A DNA stretch of 64,000 nucleotides, taken from assembly GCF_041080625.1 (NCBI RefSeq), contig NZ_CP163518.1, positions 3,782,001 to 3,846,000 of the forward strand, written 5' to 3'. Under the pieces are notes generated by a model. That model made no database searches. It worked only from the letters and a program-made list of their open reading frames with translations, and was not told where the DNA came from. Below are positions 1 to 9,708 of the stretch, piece after piece; the first letter of the stretch is position 1; every line of letters starts with the position of its first letter. The position numbers were made by a program, and so were the translations under genes. The DNA comes from Streptomyces sp. CG1 (GTDB taxonomy: Bacteria > Actinomycetota > Actinomycetes > Streptomycetales > Streptomycetaceae).

Positions 1-63
1 GGCCCTCGACCGGGTCTCCTGAACGGTCTCCTGAACCGGGGCGGTGCGCGCCACGGCGACCAT
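1..63 (-). CDS. Possible 5' end of a gene running off the left edge
   Basis: Eleven bases past the glycosyltransferase stop, an ATG on the minus strand opens a frame that stays open to the window edge (21 codons, starting MVAVARTAP). The close spacing suggests an operon with the glycosyltransferase. There is no strong Shine-Dalgarno sequence and too little protein to name a family, so this may also be non-coding. Confidence 0.3.
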   Translation of the reverse strand, partial: MVAVARTAPVQETVQETRSRA

Positions 64-74
64 GGCGGGGCCCG

Positions 75-1292
75 CTACAGCGACTCCGGGAGCGACGGCG
101 CGCGGACGGCCTCCGCGTGCAGTCGGTCGAGCAGCGCCGCGTAGGCCGCGATCATCCGGGTGCGGCTGAAGCGCTCGCGGGCGGCCTCCAGGGCCGGGGC
201 GAGATCCGCACGGCCCGCGATCGCGGCCGTCCAGGACAGGGCGATCGCGCCCGGGTCCGGCGGGGTGACGAAGCCGAGCCCGGTGACGATGGCCGCGCTG
301 TCGCCGACGTCGGTGGTCACCGGGACCGCGCCGCACATCATTCCCTCGATCAGGCACAGCGGCGCCGCTTCCCCGGCGACGGAGGTCAGGGCGACGACGT
401 CGGCGGCGGCGTACACGGCCGGCATGTCGTGCCGTACGCCGAGCAGATGCACCCGGTCGGCGAGGCCCGGCTCGTCCGCGAAGGCGTCGGCGAGGTCGGC
501 GCGCAGCCCGGAGTTGCCCGGCGTCATCCCCGCCCCGCACATCACGACGTGCCCGCCACCCTCGCGGGCGAGCCAGGCGCGGGCCGCGCGCAGCAGCAGG
601 GGGACGTTCTTCATCTCCGCGTACCGGGCCGCGAAGACGACCACGGGCGCCCGGTCGGCGATCCCGAGCGAGGCGCGGAAGGCGAGCCGGGCCGCCGGGT
701 CGGGGCGGAACCGGAGCAGGTCGACGCCGTTGGGGATGACGTGCAGCAGCCGGGCCGGGATGCCGGCGGCCTCGTAGGCGGCCCGCGTGGACTCGGCGCA
801 GCACACGCACGCGGCCACCGTGCCGTCGGCGATGGCGGCCTTCAGCTCGTCCAGCGCGGGACCCTGGTTCTCCGGGTCGGAGCGGTGCAGGGCGACCACG
901 ACCGGGCGGCGGGGCAGGCCGGCCTGGTTCAGCAGGGCCAGCGGCTGCTCCTTCAGCGAGAGGATCACATCCGCCGCGGCCATCGCCCGCGCGGTTTCGG
1001 CCAGCTCGGGCCCGCTGAAAACGTTCGCCGCGAGCGCCCCGTCCACCAGGCCCGCGCTGCGGCCGAGCGAGGTGACACCGATGCCGCCGGCGGTCAGCTC
1101 CCGGTAGCAGTGGTCGTCCTCCATGCGCTGCCGGGTGGCCTCGCGCAGGACTTCGCCATGGATGCTGAGGACGTGGTGGGACTGGCCGCCCTCGGCCAGT
1201 CCCCGTACGACGTCGGTGTGCACGATCCGGGCTCCTCCGGAGAAGAAGCCCTCGTAGACCGAGAGCACACGCAGCTCGTGTGTCGCGCGCAC
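75..1292 (-). CDS. GT4-family glycosyltransferase
   Basis: A 405-residue retaining glycosyltransferase of the GT-B fold, probably cytoplasmic and using a nucleotide sugar. The acceptor cannot be told. Seen: an N-terminal glycine-rich acceptor-side loop (SGGARIVH, about residues 18-25), the interdomain VIPNGVDLLRFRP motif near residue 185, VVFAARYAEMKN near 218, and the C-terminal donor-binding Glu region APLCLIEGMMCGAVPV near 310-325. These match group 1 glycosyltransferases. The GTG start at 1292 follows GGGAGG at good spacing. A second gene may begin 11 bases downstream, and such pairs often act in cell-surface glycan or glycolipid synthesis; that role is inference. Confidence 0.85.
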   Translation of the reverse strand: MRATHELRVLSVYEGFFSGGARIVHTDVVRGLAEGGQSHHVLSIHGEVLREATRQRMEDDHCYRELTAGGIGVTSLGRSAGLVDGALAANVFSGPELAETARAMAAADVILSLKEQPLALLNQAGLPRRPVVVALHRSDPENQGPALDELKAAIADGTVAACVCCAESTRAAYEAAGIPARLLHVIPNGVDLLRFRPDPAARLAFRASLGIADRAPVVVFAARYAEMKNVPLLLRAARAWLAREGGGHVVMCGAGMTPGNSGLRADLADAFADEPGLADRVHLLGVRHDMPAVYAAADVVALTSVAGEAAPLCLIEGMMCGAVPVTTDVGDSAAIVTGLGFVTPPDPGAIALSWTAAIAGRADLAPALEAARERFSRTRMIAAYAALLDRLHAEAVRAPSLPESL

Positions 1293-1419
1293 ACGACCTC
1301 CCGCCTTGCATAAATGATCGAGAAGATCGAGCCATCCCCGTGAACAGCGGGTTAGCCGATATGAGGCGGTACGGACATTGCGTACGCGTTAACACGAAAC
1401 GACGCGTATGAAACGGTGG

Positions 1420-2562
1420 CTAACAGAATTCCCCTTCGATCACCGGCTGCATGTCCCCGGCCCAGTCGCCGTTGAAGTTGAAGGCGATCGAGTGGCTGCC
1501 GTCGGCCGTCGTCATCGCCGTGGACCCGGACCCGTGGATGCCGCCGTTGTGACCCCACACGTGAACACCGCAGGTCAGCCGGGTGTCCATGAGGCCGAGG
1601 CCGTAGCGCGTGTCCGGGATGCCCGTGGCCTCGACGGTGGTCTTCATTTCCTTCAGCTGCTCGCGCGGCAGGAGCTTTCCGCCGAGCAGGGCGCCGTAGA
1701 AGCGGTCGAGGTCGGCGGAGTCGGAGATCATTTCGCCCGCGGAGGAGGCGAGGGACGGGTTGAGGGCCGTGACGTCGTACGTCGGTCCCTTCGGATCGCG
1801 GAACTTCGAGTAGGCGCGGCTGCTCGGCTGCGGGACGGTGACCTTCGTGCCGGGCAGGGACGTGCCCTTCAGATGCAGCGGCGCGATGACGCGGCGGTCG
1901 ATCTCGGTGGCGTACGAGTGGCCTGTCACCTTCTCGATCACCATCCCGGCCACGACGTAGTTGGTGTTGGAGTACTTCCAGGACGTGCCCGGCGCGAAGT
2001 CCGGCTCGTGCCTCATCGCGAACGCCACCAGCTCACCCGGGGTGAAGGTGTCGTAGCGGTGCTGGAAGAAGCCGTCCACGGTGAAGACGGCCCGGCCGAA
2101 GTCCGCGTCGCTCGTGTAGTCGAAGATGCCGCTGGTGTGGTTCAGCAGCTGGCGGACGGTGATGTGCCGGCCGTCGTGACCGTGGCCGTGGACGACGCCG
2201 GGCAGCCACTTGTCCACGGTGTCGTCCAGGGACAGCCGGCCCTCCGCCTCCAGCTGGAGCAGTACGGTGGCGACGAAGGTCTTGGTGATGCTGCCGACCC
2301 GGTAACGGTCGGCGGTGGAGCGCGGCGCCCCCGTGCGAAGGTCGCCCACGCCGGCGGTCGTGGACCAGGTGCCGTGGGCCTCCCTCGCGGTGGCGGTCAC
2401 CCCGGGCACCCCGGCCGCGACGGCCGCCTCGATCGCCTTGCGGGTCGCGGCGTGCCCACCGCCCGCGTGCCCACCGCCCTCCGAGGCGAAGGCCGCCGGA
2501 GCCGCCAGGGCCGCCGAGACGAGCAGAGCCGCGGCGCCCACCAGGGTCGTACGTACGCGCAT
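1420..2562 (-). CDS. Secreted serine hydrolase (class C beta-lactamase / DD-peptidase fold)
   Basis: A 380-residue exported hydrolase of the beta-lactamase-related family (PF00144), which includes DD-carboxypeptidases, esterases and class C beta-lactamases. The N-terminus is a Sec signal peptide (RVRTTLVGAAALLVSAALA, cleavage likely after AAFA near residue 26). The nucleophile motif SITK is at about 91-94, the YSN motif at about 197-199, and an HNGG motif near the C-terminus plays the role of the KTG box. The ATG at 2562 is preferred over the upstream in-frame TTG because GGGGGAA precedes it. The glycine/histidine-rich stretch after the signal (residues 29-38) is unusual. It is transcribed alone; substrate unknown. 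Confidence 0.85.
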   Translation of the reverse strand: MRVRTTLVGAAALLVSAALAAPAAFASEGGGHAGGGHAATRKAIEAAVAAGVPGVTATAREAHGTWSTTAGVGDLRTGAPRSTADRYRVGSITKTFVATVLLQLEAEGRLSLDDTVDKWLPGVVHGHGHDGRHITVRQLLNHTSGIFDYTSDADFGRAVFTVDGFFQHRYDTFTPGELVAFAMRHEPDFAPGTSWKYSNTNYVVAGMVIEKVTGHSYATEIDRRVIAPLHLKGTSLPGTKVTVPQPSSRAYSKFRDPKGPTYDVTALNPSLASSAGEMISDSADLDRFYGALLGGKLLPREQLKEMKTTVEATGIPDTRYGLGLMDTRLTCGVHVWGHNGGIHGSGSTAMTTADGSHSIAFNFNGDWAGDMQPVIEGEFC

Positions 2563-2668
2563 GTCTTCCCCCAACCTGTGCTGGCACCTGTGGTGCAGGT
2601 GCGGTCGGGGGAAGAAACCCGCGCCGGATGCCCGAAGGTTGCTTATATGTAGTCCAGTTGAGTGACTT

Positions 2669-4417
2669 TCAGCCCTTCTTCAGTACCAGCTCCGTGTTCC
2701 GGGCGGCCGCGGCGCCCGCGAGGGCCTTGCTGGCGCCGGGGGCGTTGTAGGCCAGTTCGCGGTAGAGGGCGGCGAGGCCGGTCTGGGAGAGGTCGGCGAA
2801 GTCGGTGCGGTGCGGGGCGGCGGACTCGATCAGGGTGGTGAACAGGGAGACCGTGCCGTCCTTGTTGTCGACCAGCTCGATGATCCGGCCGAGGTGGGGG
2901 TAGTCGACGTGGGAGGCCGTGGAGATCTCCCAGAAGGAACGGCCGCCGGAGGCCGCCTTGTGCGGGGTGATGACGTTCTCGTGGACGTGGCCGTTCACCC
3001 AGGCCAGGACATTGGCGTGCGAGGACAGCAGCGAGATCACCGCGGCGCCTCCCACGCGCTTGTCGCCGGGGTGGGCCGGGTCGGGGCGGGTGTTGTCCAT
3101 CGTCGTGCTGGTGTGGTGGCTGAAGACGACGGCGTAGGAGTCCTTGTGGTCCTTCAGCGTCTTGTCCAGCCACGCCAGCTGGGCGGCGCCGATGGAGCCG
3201 TTGGGCATGCCGCCCGGGTCGGTGGTGTCGAGGCTGATGCCGATGACGTCGCCGGAGATGCGGAAGGCGTAGTACTGGGTGCCCGCGTCGAGGTTCGCCG
3301 AGGAGTAGCCGTGGCCGGCCGGGCCGCGGCCCTGGTAGGCCGGGTCGAGGTGGGCCTTGAGGTAGTCGGCCGGGGTGTAGAGGACCCGCTTCTCGTCCGG
3401 GGTGACCGAGCGCATCGAGCGGGCGTGCGCCTTGAGCAGGTCGCGGTAGCCGGCGCCGTGCGGATCCGTGGCGTTGTGGATGGCGTCCTGGAGCTTCTTG
3501 GCCTCGGCGGCGGGGACGCTCATCAGCTTCTTGCCGCCGATGGCCGCCTCGGCGAGGTAGGGGTCGCCGTGGGCGCCGTAGCAGCCGAGCAGGAGGCTGT
3601 CGTGGTTGCCGACGGTGGAATACCAGGGCAGGTCCAGGCCGGGGCTCTGCACCTCGCGGATGGCGGCGGCCAGGAAGCCCTTCAGCTGCGGGAAGCCGAG
3701 CTGCTTGTCGTGGTCGCGGGCGGTGGACTCCGGCTGCCAGTACAGCTGCAGGCCGCTGTTCTGCACGCCCTCGTAGTGCCGGGGGTCCCCGGTGTTGGGG
3801 GTGATGCGGCCGCCGCTCATCACCTTCATGAACCACTCCAGTTCGGAGTGGGCGTTGTTGTCGGTGTTGTCGCCGGTGGTCATGACGAAGTGCAGCGGGG
3901 CTCCGGTGACGGGGGCGCCCTTCAGCGCGTTGACCCGCTCGACGATCGAGACGGCGCCCTGCACGGTCAGCGCCTCGTGCGGGCGCCAGGCGTGCACGGA
4001 GTTGGAGCGCAGGAACTCCCCGCGCAGCGGATGCTGGACGTCCTGCAGGTGCAGGTCGGTGAGCTGTACGAACGCGGCGAGGGTGGTCCGGCGGCCCGCG
4101 CGCCCGGACTTGGGCGTGGCCAGCTCGCCACGCACGACCCGGGCCCAGCCGGGGCCGTCGCCGAGGCGCTGGTAACCAGAGCTGTTCCTGGGCGCGGCGA
4201 CAGAGGCGAGGGTGGTGCCCTTGGTGTAGGGGGCAAGCGAGGCGGCGGCCTGCCGGGAGTCGGCGACAGGCGCCTGAGCGGCGGTGGCGGCCTCGCTGTC
4301 GGCCGGGCGGAGCCCGTAGCCGACGCCCGCGGAGAGCGAGACCGCTCCGGCGGCGGCGAGGACGGTACGGCGGTTGACCCCCAGAGCGGAGGTGGCGACA
4401 GAGCGTATGCGCGACAT
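2669..4417 (-). CDS. Exported metallophosphoesterase (TIGR03767 type)
   Basis: A 582-residue calcineurin-like phosphoesterase of the large actinobacterial family known as TIGR03767. The N-terminus has twin arginines followed by a hydrophobic stretch (NRRTVLAAAGAVSLSAGVG, residues 15-33), so Tat export is likely. The dinuclear-metal motifs occur in order: TDLH near 135, GDNTDN near 210, GNHD near 300, FSHH near 460 and NGHVH near 500. The ATG at 4417 puts the signal at the correct distance; the frame stays open upstream to 4537, but that extension has no signal. The substrate is unknown, and phosphate scavenging from nucleotides or other phosphoesters is the usual guess. Confidence 0.85.
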   Translation of the reverse strand: MSRIRSVATSALGVNRRTVLAAAGAVSLSAGVGYGLRPADSEAATAAQAPVADSRQAAASLAPYTKGTTLASVAAPRNSSGYQRLGDGPGWARVVRGELATPKSGRAGRRTTLAAFVQLTDLHLQDVQHPLRGEFLRSNSVHAWRPHEALTVQGAVSIVERVNALKGAPVTGAPLHFVMTTGDNTDNNAHSELEWFMKVMSGGRITPNTGDPRHYEGVQNSGLQLYWQPESTARDHDKQLGFPQLKGFLAAAIREVQSPGLDLPWYSTVGNHDSLLLGCYGAHGDPYLAEAAIGGKKLMSVPAAEAKKLQDAIHNATDPHGAGYRDLLKAHARSMRSVTPDEKRVLYTPADYLKAHLDPAYQGRGPAGHGYSSANLDAGTQYYAFRISGDVIGISLDTTDPGGMPNGSIGAAQLAWLDKTLKDHKDSYAVVFSHHTSTTMDNTRPDPAHPGDKRVGGAAVISLLSSHANVLAWVNGHVHENVITPHKAASGGRSFWEISTASHVDYPHLGRIIELVDNKDGTVSLFTTLIESAAPHRTDFADLSQTGLAALYRELAYNAPGASKALAGAAAARNTELVLKKG

Positions 4418-4617
4418 GGCGCGGTCTCCCCGGGTGCGAACGCGTCGGCAGTGGTCGCGGGCCGTCGCGGACGCGAACGCCCCGCTCGCTCTGGATGCTT
4501 GGCACCGGGGATGACCTGCGCGTGAACACGGTGGCAACGCACAGCGCCGATCACCGTACGTGGATCACGGGGTACCGGGCCCGGTCATGGAGTGGATCGC
4601 GGGCGTCTCAGGGGCAG

Positions 4618-5103
4618 TTACTCCTCGTTCATCTGACGGGGTAGGGGAGGGATCCCGGCGGTGAGATGACCGTTCGCGGGGCGTTCACGCCAGAGCCGCA
4701 GCGCGATGTCGACCAGGGCCACCCGGTTCAGGTCCGGTACGGCCGAAAGATCCTGCCATGCCGCGAAATCGGTGGATCCGCCGACCTCGTACCGGAGTTC
4801 GCCGCCGACGACCTCTCCCGCGTAGACGAGACGCAGCGCGTGGTGGTCGGTACGGCGGCCGACGCGGGGGTGGCCGGCCAGCCGGAGGGAGTCGACACCG
4901 AGGAGACCGGTCACCTCGATGCGGTATCCGGTCTCCTCGGCGACCTCACGGCGGACGGTGTCGTACGGGTCCTCGCCGTGGTCCATGCCGCCACCGGGCA
5001 GCACCCACTCGGGGGTTCCGTCGGGTCCCGGCGATCGGGCCAGCAGGATCTGTTCGTCGCGGACGCACACGGCGTAGGCCGCCACCCTCAACTTGCGCTG
5101 CAT
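4618..5103 (-). CDS. NUDIX hydrolase
   Basis: A 161-residue NUDIX pyrophosphohydrolase. The Nudix box starts at G38 and has the expected E44, R52, E53, E56, E57 and G59 spacing (REVAEETGY at its end), so it should be catalytically competent. The small size without extra domains fits housecleaning of nucleotide derivatives. It is the third gene of an operon with the VOC protein and the PNPOx-like protein, with 9 bases between it and the gene before it. Substrate not predictable. Confidence 0.85.
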   Translation of the reverse strand: MQRKLRVAAYAVCVRDEQILLARSPGPDGTPEWVLPGGGMDHGEDPYDTVRREVAEETGYRIEVTGLLGVDSLRLAGHPRVGRRTDHHALRLVYAGEVVGGELRYEVGGSTDFAAWQDLSAVPDLNRVALVDIALRLWRERPANGHLTAGIPPLPRQMNEE

Positions 5104-5112
5104 CGACCGACG

Positions 5113-5991
5113 TTAACCGCTGGGGTTGGCCGGTGAATACTCCGGCGCGGACCAGCGCAGGGGAAGGGCGGCCGGGGTCCACAGTGCCCGGGTGAGCGTG
5201 AAGCGGACGCCTCCGGCGGTGACGTCGGCGTGCGCCTCGCCCGTGAGCTGGAGGGTGTCGCCGGTGGTCCAGTCGAGGAAGAGCAGTCCGGCCCGGGGGT
5301 CGGTGCGCAGGTTGCCCAGGGTGAGGAACATGGCGTTGCCGGGGTAGTCCGGCCAGATCAGCTCGGTCGATGACGTGACCTGGACGAAGCCGGGGTTACC
5401 GCCCCGGTGGCTGACGTCGGCCCCGCCGGGGTGGACCGTGGCGAGGAAGAAGGTGTCGGCGGTCCGGATGAACTCCCTCTCGCGCGAGCCGAGTTCGCTC
5501 AGGCTGCGGGGGGTGCCGGGCGTGCGGTCGGCGACCGTTTCGTACGACTCCCTGCGTTGGATGTATTTGGGGCAGTTGGAGAAGACCTGGTCCGCCTCTA
5601 TGGCGAAACCGCGGGGCGTCGGCCTCAGGCGGCCGTTGAGGCGCATGCGGCGGCGGGTGCGGGGGTCCAGGGCGATGGTGCCCATGTGGGTGCCGGGGGT
5701 CTTCAGCGCCGCCGCGAGAGGGTCCTGGCCACCCCGGCCGGCATCCGTGACGACCGACATCTGCCGGGGCCCGGTCGCCCGGACGAAGCCCGGCATGCCC
5801 GTGAGCGGTGAGGCCCATACCCTCCCCGTCTCCGGGTCCGCCGCGCCCACCATCAGCAGCGGCTGAATCTCCAGGAAGGCCGCCGCGACCGGCTTGATGC
5901 CCTGGCCCAGGGAGCGGCCCACATGCTCGGCGCGGTCGCGGACGCCCAGCAGTTCCTGAACGGCGAGCGAACCCGCGTGGTAGGTGCCCAT
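5113..5991 (-). CDS. Pyridoxamine 5'-phosphate oxidase-like flavoprotein
   Basis: A 292-residue protein of the PNPOx-like split-barrel superfamily. It appears to have two halves: the first has QPLLMVGAADPETGRVWASPL near 43-63, and the second the typical flavin-barrel pattern FFLATVHPGGADVSHRGGN near 180-200, followed by LIWPDYPGN and LGNLRTDPRAGLLFLD. FMN or F420 binding is expected from the family; the reaction is unknown. The ATG lies 2 bases after the VOC gene stop, so translation is probably coupled. Confidence 0.8.
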   Translation of the reverse strand: MGTYHAGSLAVQELLGVRDRAEHVGRSLGQGIKPVAAAFLEIQPLLMVGAADPETGRVWASPLTGMPGFVRATGPRQMSVVTDAGRGGQDPLAAALKTPGTHMGTIALDPRTRRRMRLNGRLRPTPRGFAIEADQVFSNCPKYIQRRESYETVADRTPGTPRSLSELGSREREFIRTADTFFLATVHPGGADVSHRGGNPGFVQVTSSTELIWPDYPGNAMFLTLGNLRTDPRAGLLFLDWTTGDTLQLTGEAHADVTAGGVRFTLTRALWTPAALPLRWSAPEYSPANPSG

Positions 5992-5993
5992 GG

Positions 5994-6440
5994 CTAGAAG
6001 AAACCGCAGGTCGGGGCGTCCGCATGGGGGGCGGGGGCGCCGTCGGAGCCGAGGGGGGCGGAGATCTCCAGGCGGATGCCGTCGGGGTCGCGGAAGAAGA
6101 TCCCGCCCGACGTCCCGCCCTCACGGTGGGCGACCACGCCCTCGTAGGCGAACTCCACTCCGGCGGCCCGCAACGCGCTCTCGTACTCACGGACGCGGTC
6201 GATCGAGTCGACCGTGAAGGCGAGGTGGTGCAGTCCGGGCCGGCCACTGTCGTACGACCCCTGCGCCTGCTGCCAGAGGGTGACGAGCGGGGCTCCACCG
6301 ATCTCTCCCAGCATCGCCCAGCGCTGGTCGTCCTCCTTGCCCTCGGCGAGTACGGCGAAGCCGAGGAGGTCGCGGTAGAGGGCGAGTGAGCGGTCCAGGT
6401 CGGTGACGTTCAGACCTGCGTGCGCGATGCGCGGAGCCAT
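5994..6440 (-). CDS. VOC (glyoxalase/dioxygenase) family protein
   Basis: A 148-residue single-module vicinal oxygen chelate protein. The candidate metal ligands are the His in the first strand (RIAHAGLNVTDL), the HHLAFTV His near 71 and the Glu in IRLEISAP near 125, as in glyoxalase I-like and fosfomycin-resistance-like folds. AAGGAG precedes the ATG. It is first in the VOC/PNPOx-like/NUDIX operon and is divergent from a CGNR regulator that could control it. Confidence 0.85.
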   Translation of the reverse strand: MAPRIAHAGLNVTDLDRSLALYRDLLGFAVLAEGKEDDQRWAMLGEIGGAPLVTLWQQAQGSYDSGRPGLHHLAFTVDSIDRVREYESALRAAGVEFAYEGVVAHREGGTSGGIFFRDPDGIRLEISAPLGSDGAPAPHADAPTCGFF

Positions 6441-6460
6441 GCTGTTCTCCTTCGAGACGT

Positions 6461-6490
6461 CTAACCTTCATAACGAGATTAAGAGGTTAT
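6461..6490. promoter_or_regulatory. Intergenic inverted repeat between VOC operon and CGNR gene
   Basis: TAACCT (6462-6467) and AGGTTA (6484-6489) form an inverted repeat around a short A+T-rich centre, in the 109-base gap between two divergent genes. It is a candidate operator for the CGNR protein. Only the six outer base pairs match, so confidence is low. Confidence 0.25.
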
Positions 6491-6549
6491 GCAGGCGGAA
6501 GTCAACCGGTGACGTACGCTTTAGTGGTTAGCCAGAGAAGGAGCGCCCG

Positions 6550-7092
6550 ATGTCCGCCGTCCGCGATCCCCGCCCGCTCACCGGTGAGCCCCTCGCGCTC
6601 GACCTGCTCAACACCCGGTGGAACCGGGAAGGCGTCACCCAGGACCTGCTCGCCGACACCGACGGGCTGGCGGTGTGGCTCGCGGGCAACGGGCTGGCCG
6701 GCGCCCACCCGGCCGACGCGGAGGTGCTGCGCCATCTGCACGAGGCCCGCGAGACGATCGCGGCCGCGGTGCACGGGTCACCGCGGGAAGCGGCGCCCCT
6801 CGTGGACGCCGTCCTGGCGCACGGGCGGATCCGGGCCCGGCTGACCGCCGACGGTCCCGCCGAGGAGCCGGAGTTCGCGGATCCGTCCTGGGGCCCGGCC
6901 TGGCTCGCCGCCCGGAACTATCTGGACCTGCTCGGCCGGGCCCCGGAGCGGATCCGCACCTGCTCCGGCGGCGGCTGCATACTGCACTTCTTCGACACGT
7001 CCCGGAACGGCACCCGCCGCTGGTGCTCGATGGCCGCGTGCGGCAACCGCGCGAAGGCGTCCCGGCATTACGCACGCTCGAAGGAGAGCTGA
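6550..7092 (+). CDS. CGNR zinc-finger protein (ABATE domain), probable regulator
   Basis: A 180-residue protein of the ABATE/CGNR family common in actinomycetes. The N-terminal about 125 residues are the ABATE-type domain (PLALDLLNTRW near 15-25). The C-terminal zinc finger has CSGGGC near 137, CSMAACGNR near 158 and the family pattern SRNGTRRWCS. Family members are thought to be stress-responsive transcription regulators. AGAAGGAG lies upstream of the ATG. It is divergent from the VOC operon, the likely target. Confidence 0.85.
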   Translation: MSAVRDPRPLTGEPLALDLLNTRWNREGVTQDLLADTDGLAVWLAGNGLAGAHPADAEVLRHLHEARETIAAAVHGSPREAAPLVDAVLAHGRIRARLTADGPAEEPEFADPSWGPAWLAARNYLDLLGRAPERIRTCSGGGCILHFFDTSRNGTRRWCSMAACGNRAKASRHYARSKES

Positions 7093-8412
<1,320 letters not shown>

Positions 8413-8426
8413 GGCACCCGTACGGC

Positions 8427-8456
8427 AGGGGCGGTCACGGTCACGTGGCCGCCCCT
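8427..8456. terminator. Bidirectional terminator between asd and the MFS gene
   Basis: AGGGGCGGTCAC pairs with GTGGCCGCCCCT (12 pairs, one G-U) around a 6-base loop, between two convergent genes. The MFS stop codon lies in the loop. Confidence 0.7.
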
Positions 8457-9619
8457 CTCGTCTCCAGGGCGGCCGCCAGCAGCGCGAGCACCGCGCCCGT
8501 GACCAGCACGGCGGTCAGCCCGGGCCCGTCCGCGAGCCGCCCGCCGAGGAAGGCACCCAGCGCGATGGCGGCGTTGAACACCCCGGCGAACAGGGCCGAC
8601 ACCGCCTCCGGCAGCTCAGGGGCGGCCGCCGACAGGGCACGCTGGGCGGACACGGACACACCTCCGTACGCCAGTCCCCACACCAGGAGCAAGGCGACCG
8701 ACACGGCCGTGGATCCGGCGGCCGGGACCAGGAGCAGCACGACGGCGCCGAGGACGCAGGAGATCAGCCGCAGGGCGCGGCGCGGATCGCGGGCCGCGAG
8801 CGCGCCGCCCGCGAAGTTCCCGGCGACGCCCGCGAGTCCGTAGCCGAGGAGCAGAGCGCTGACCAGGTCCGGTCCGGTGCCCGGCGTCCGCTGCAGGACG
8901 GGACGGACGTACGTGTAGGCGGCGAAGTGCCCGGTGACCAGCAGTGCGACGGTGATCAGCCGCCACCGGACCCGGGTGACGCGCAGCAGCCGGGGAAACG
9001 CATCGAGGCGGACGGCGCCTTCGGCGGGCAGCGGTGGCAGGGCGACCGCGAGCCCGGCCGCCACCAGGACCGCGGTGCCGGCCATCGCGGCGAAGGCCCA
9101 CCGCCAGCCCGCCACCGCGCCGAGGAAGGTCCCCGCGGGCACGCCGAGCACCGAGGCGACCGCGATCCCGCTGAAGACCAGAGCGGTGGCCCGCCCGGCA
9201 CCCGGCCCCGGCACCAGCCGCGCGCCGAGCCCCGCAGCCACCGCCCACACCCCGCCGATGCACACCCCGACCAGCAGCCGGGCGGCGAGCAGCAGCGGGA
9301 AGCCGGGGGCGAGGGCGGCGAGCAGATTGGCGGCGGCGAGCAGGAGCAGCAGCGCGCACAGCACCGTACGCCGGTCGGCGCGGCGCACGGCGACCGGCAG
9401 CAGCGGGGCGGCGAGCGCGGCGACGAGTCCCGGCAGGGTGACCGCGAGACCCGCGGTGCCGTCGGAGACGCCCAGGCCCGCACCGAGCGAGGTGAGCAGG
9501 CCGACGGGGAGCATCTCGCTGGTGACGATGCTGAAAGTGGCGGCAGCGAGGGCGAGCACGGCGCCCCAGGCACGGCTGCGCCGCGTGTCCGATGTGGTCC
9601 TGAGCTGGGTGGAAGCCAT
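8441..9619 (-). CDS. MFS transporter (12-TM, DHA1/arabinose-efflux type)
   Basis: A 392-residue integral membrane transporter with about twelve hydrophobic segments, starting with AWGAVLALAAATFSIVTSEM. The loop between TM2 and TM3 (RRADRRTVL) and a central charged loop near 190-205 fit the major facilitator fold. Its size and features match sugar or drug efflux members. The ATG at 9619 is preceded by AAAGG. It is divergent from a LysR regulator with an inverted repeat in the gap, so local control is likely. Substrate unknown. Confidence 0.85.
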   Translation of the reverse strand: MASTQLRTTSDTRRSRAWGAVLALAAATFSIVTSEMLPVGLLTSLGAGLGVSDGTAGLAVTLPGLVAALAAPLLPVAVRRADRRTVLCALLLLLAAANLLAALAPGFPLLLAARLLVGVCIGGVWAVAAGLGARLVPGPGAGRATALVFSGIAVASVLGVPAGTFLGAVAGWRWAFAAMAGTAVLVAAGLAVALPPLPAEGAVRLDAFPRLLRVTRVRWRLITVALLVTGHFAAYTYVRPVLQRTPGTGPDLVSALLLGYGLAGVAGNFAGGALAARDPRRALRLISCVLGAVVLLLVPAAGSTAVSVALLLVWGLAYGGVSVSAQRALSAAAPELPEAVSALFAGVFNAAIALGAFLGGRLADGPGLTAVLVTGAVLALLAAALETRGAAT

Positions 9620-9665
9620 ACCCGAGAGCCTTTTACGAACCCGGTCGGGGAACAACGGCGAAGTA

Positions 9666-9685
9666 CTCACCCTTGCATGAGTGAG
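9666..9685. promoter_or_regulatory. Candidate LysR operator between MFS and LysR genes
   Basis: CTCAC (9666-9670), ten bases, then GTGAG (9681-9685) form an inverted repeat about 25 bases before the LysR start and 47 before the MFS start. Position and form suit a LysR recognition box; not proven. Confidence 0.4.
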
Positions 9686-9708
9686 AGTGATCGACGGGGG
9701 GAGGCTGT

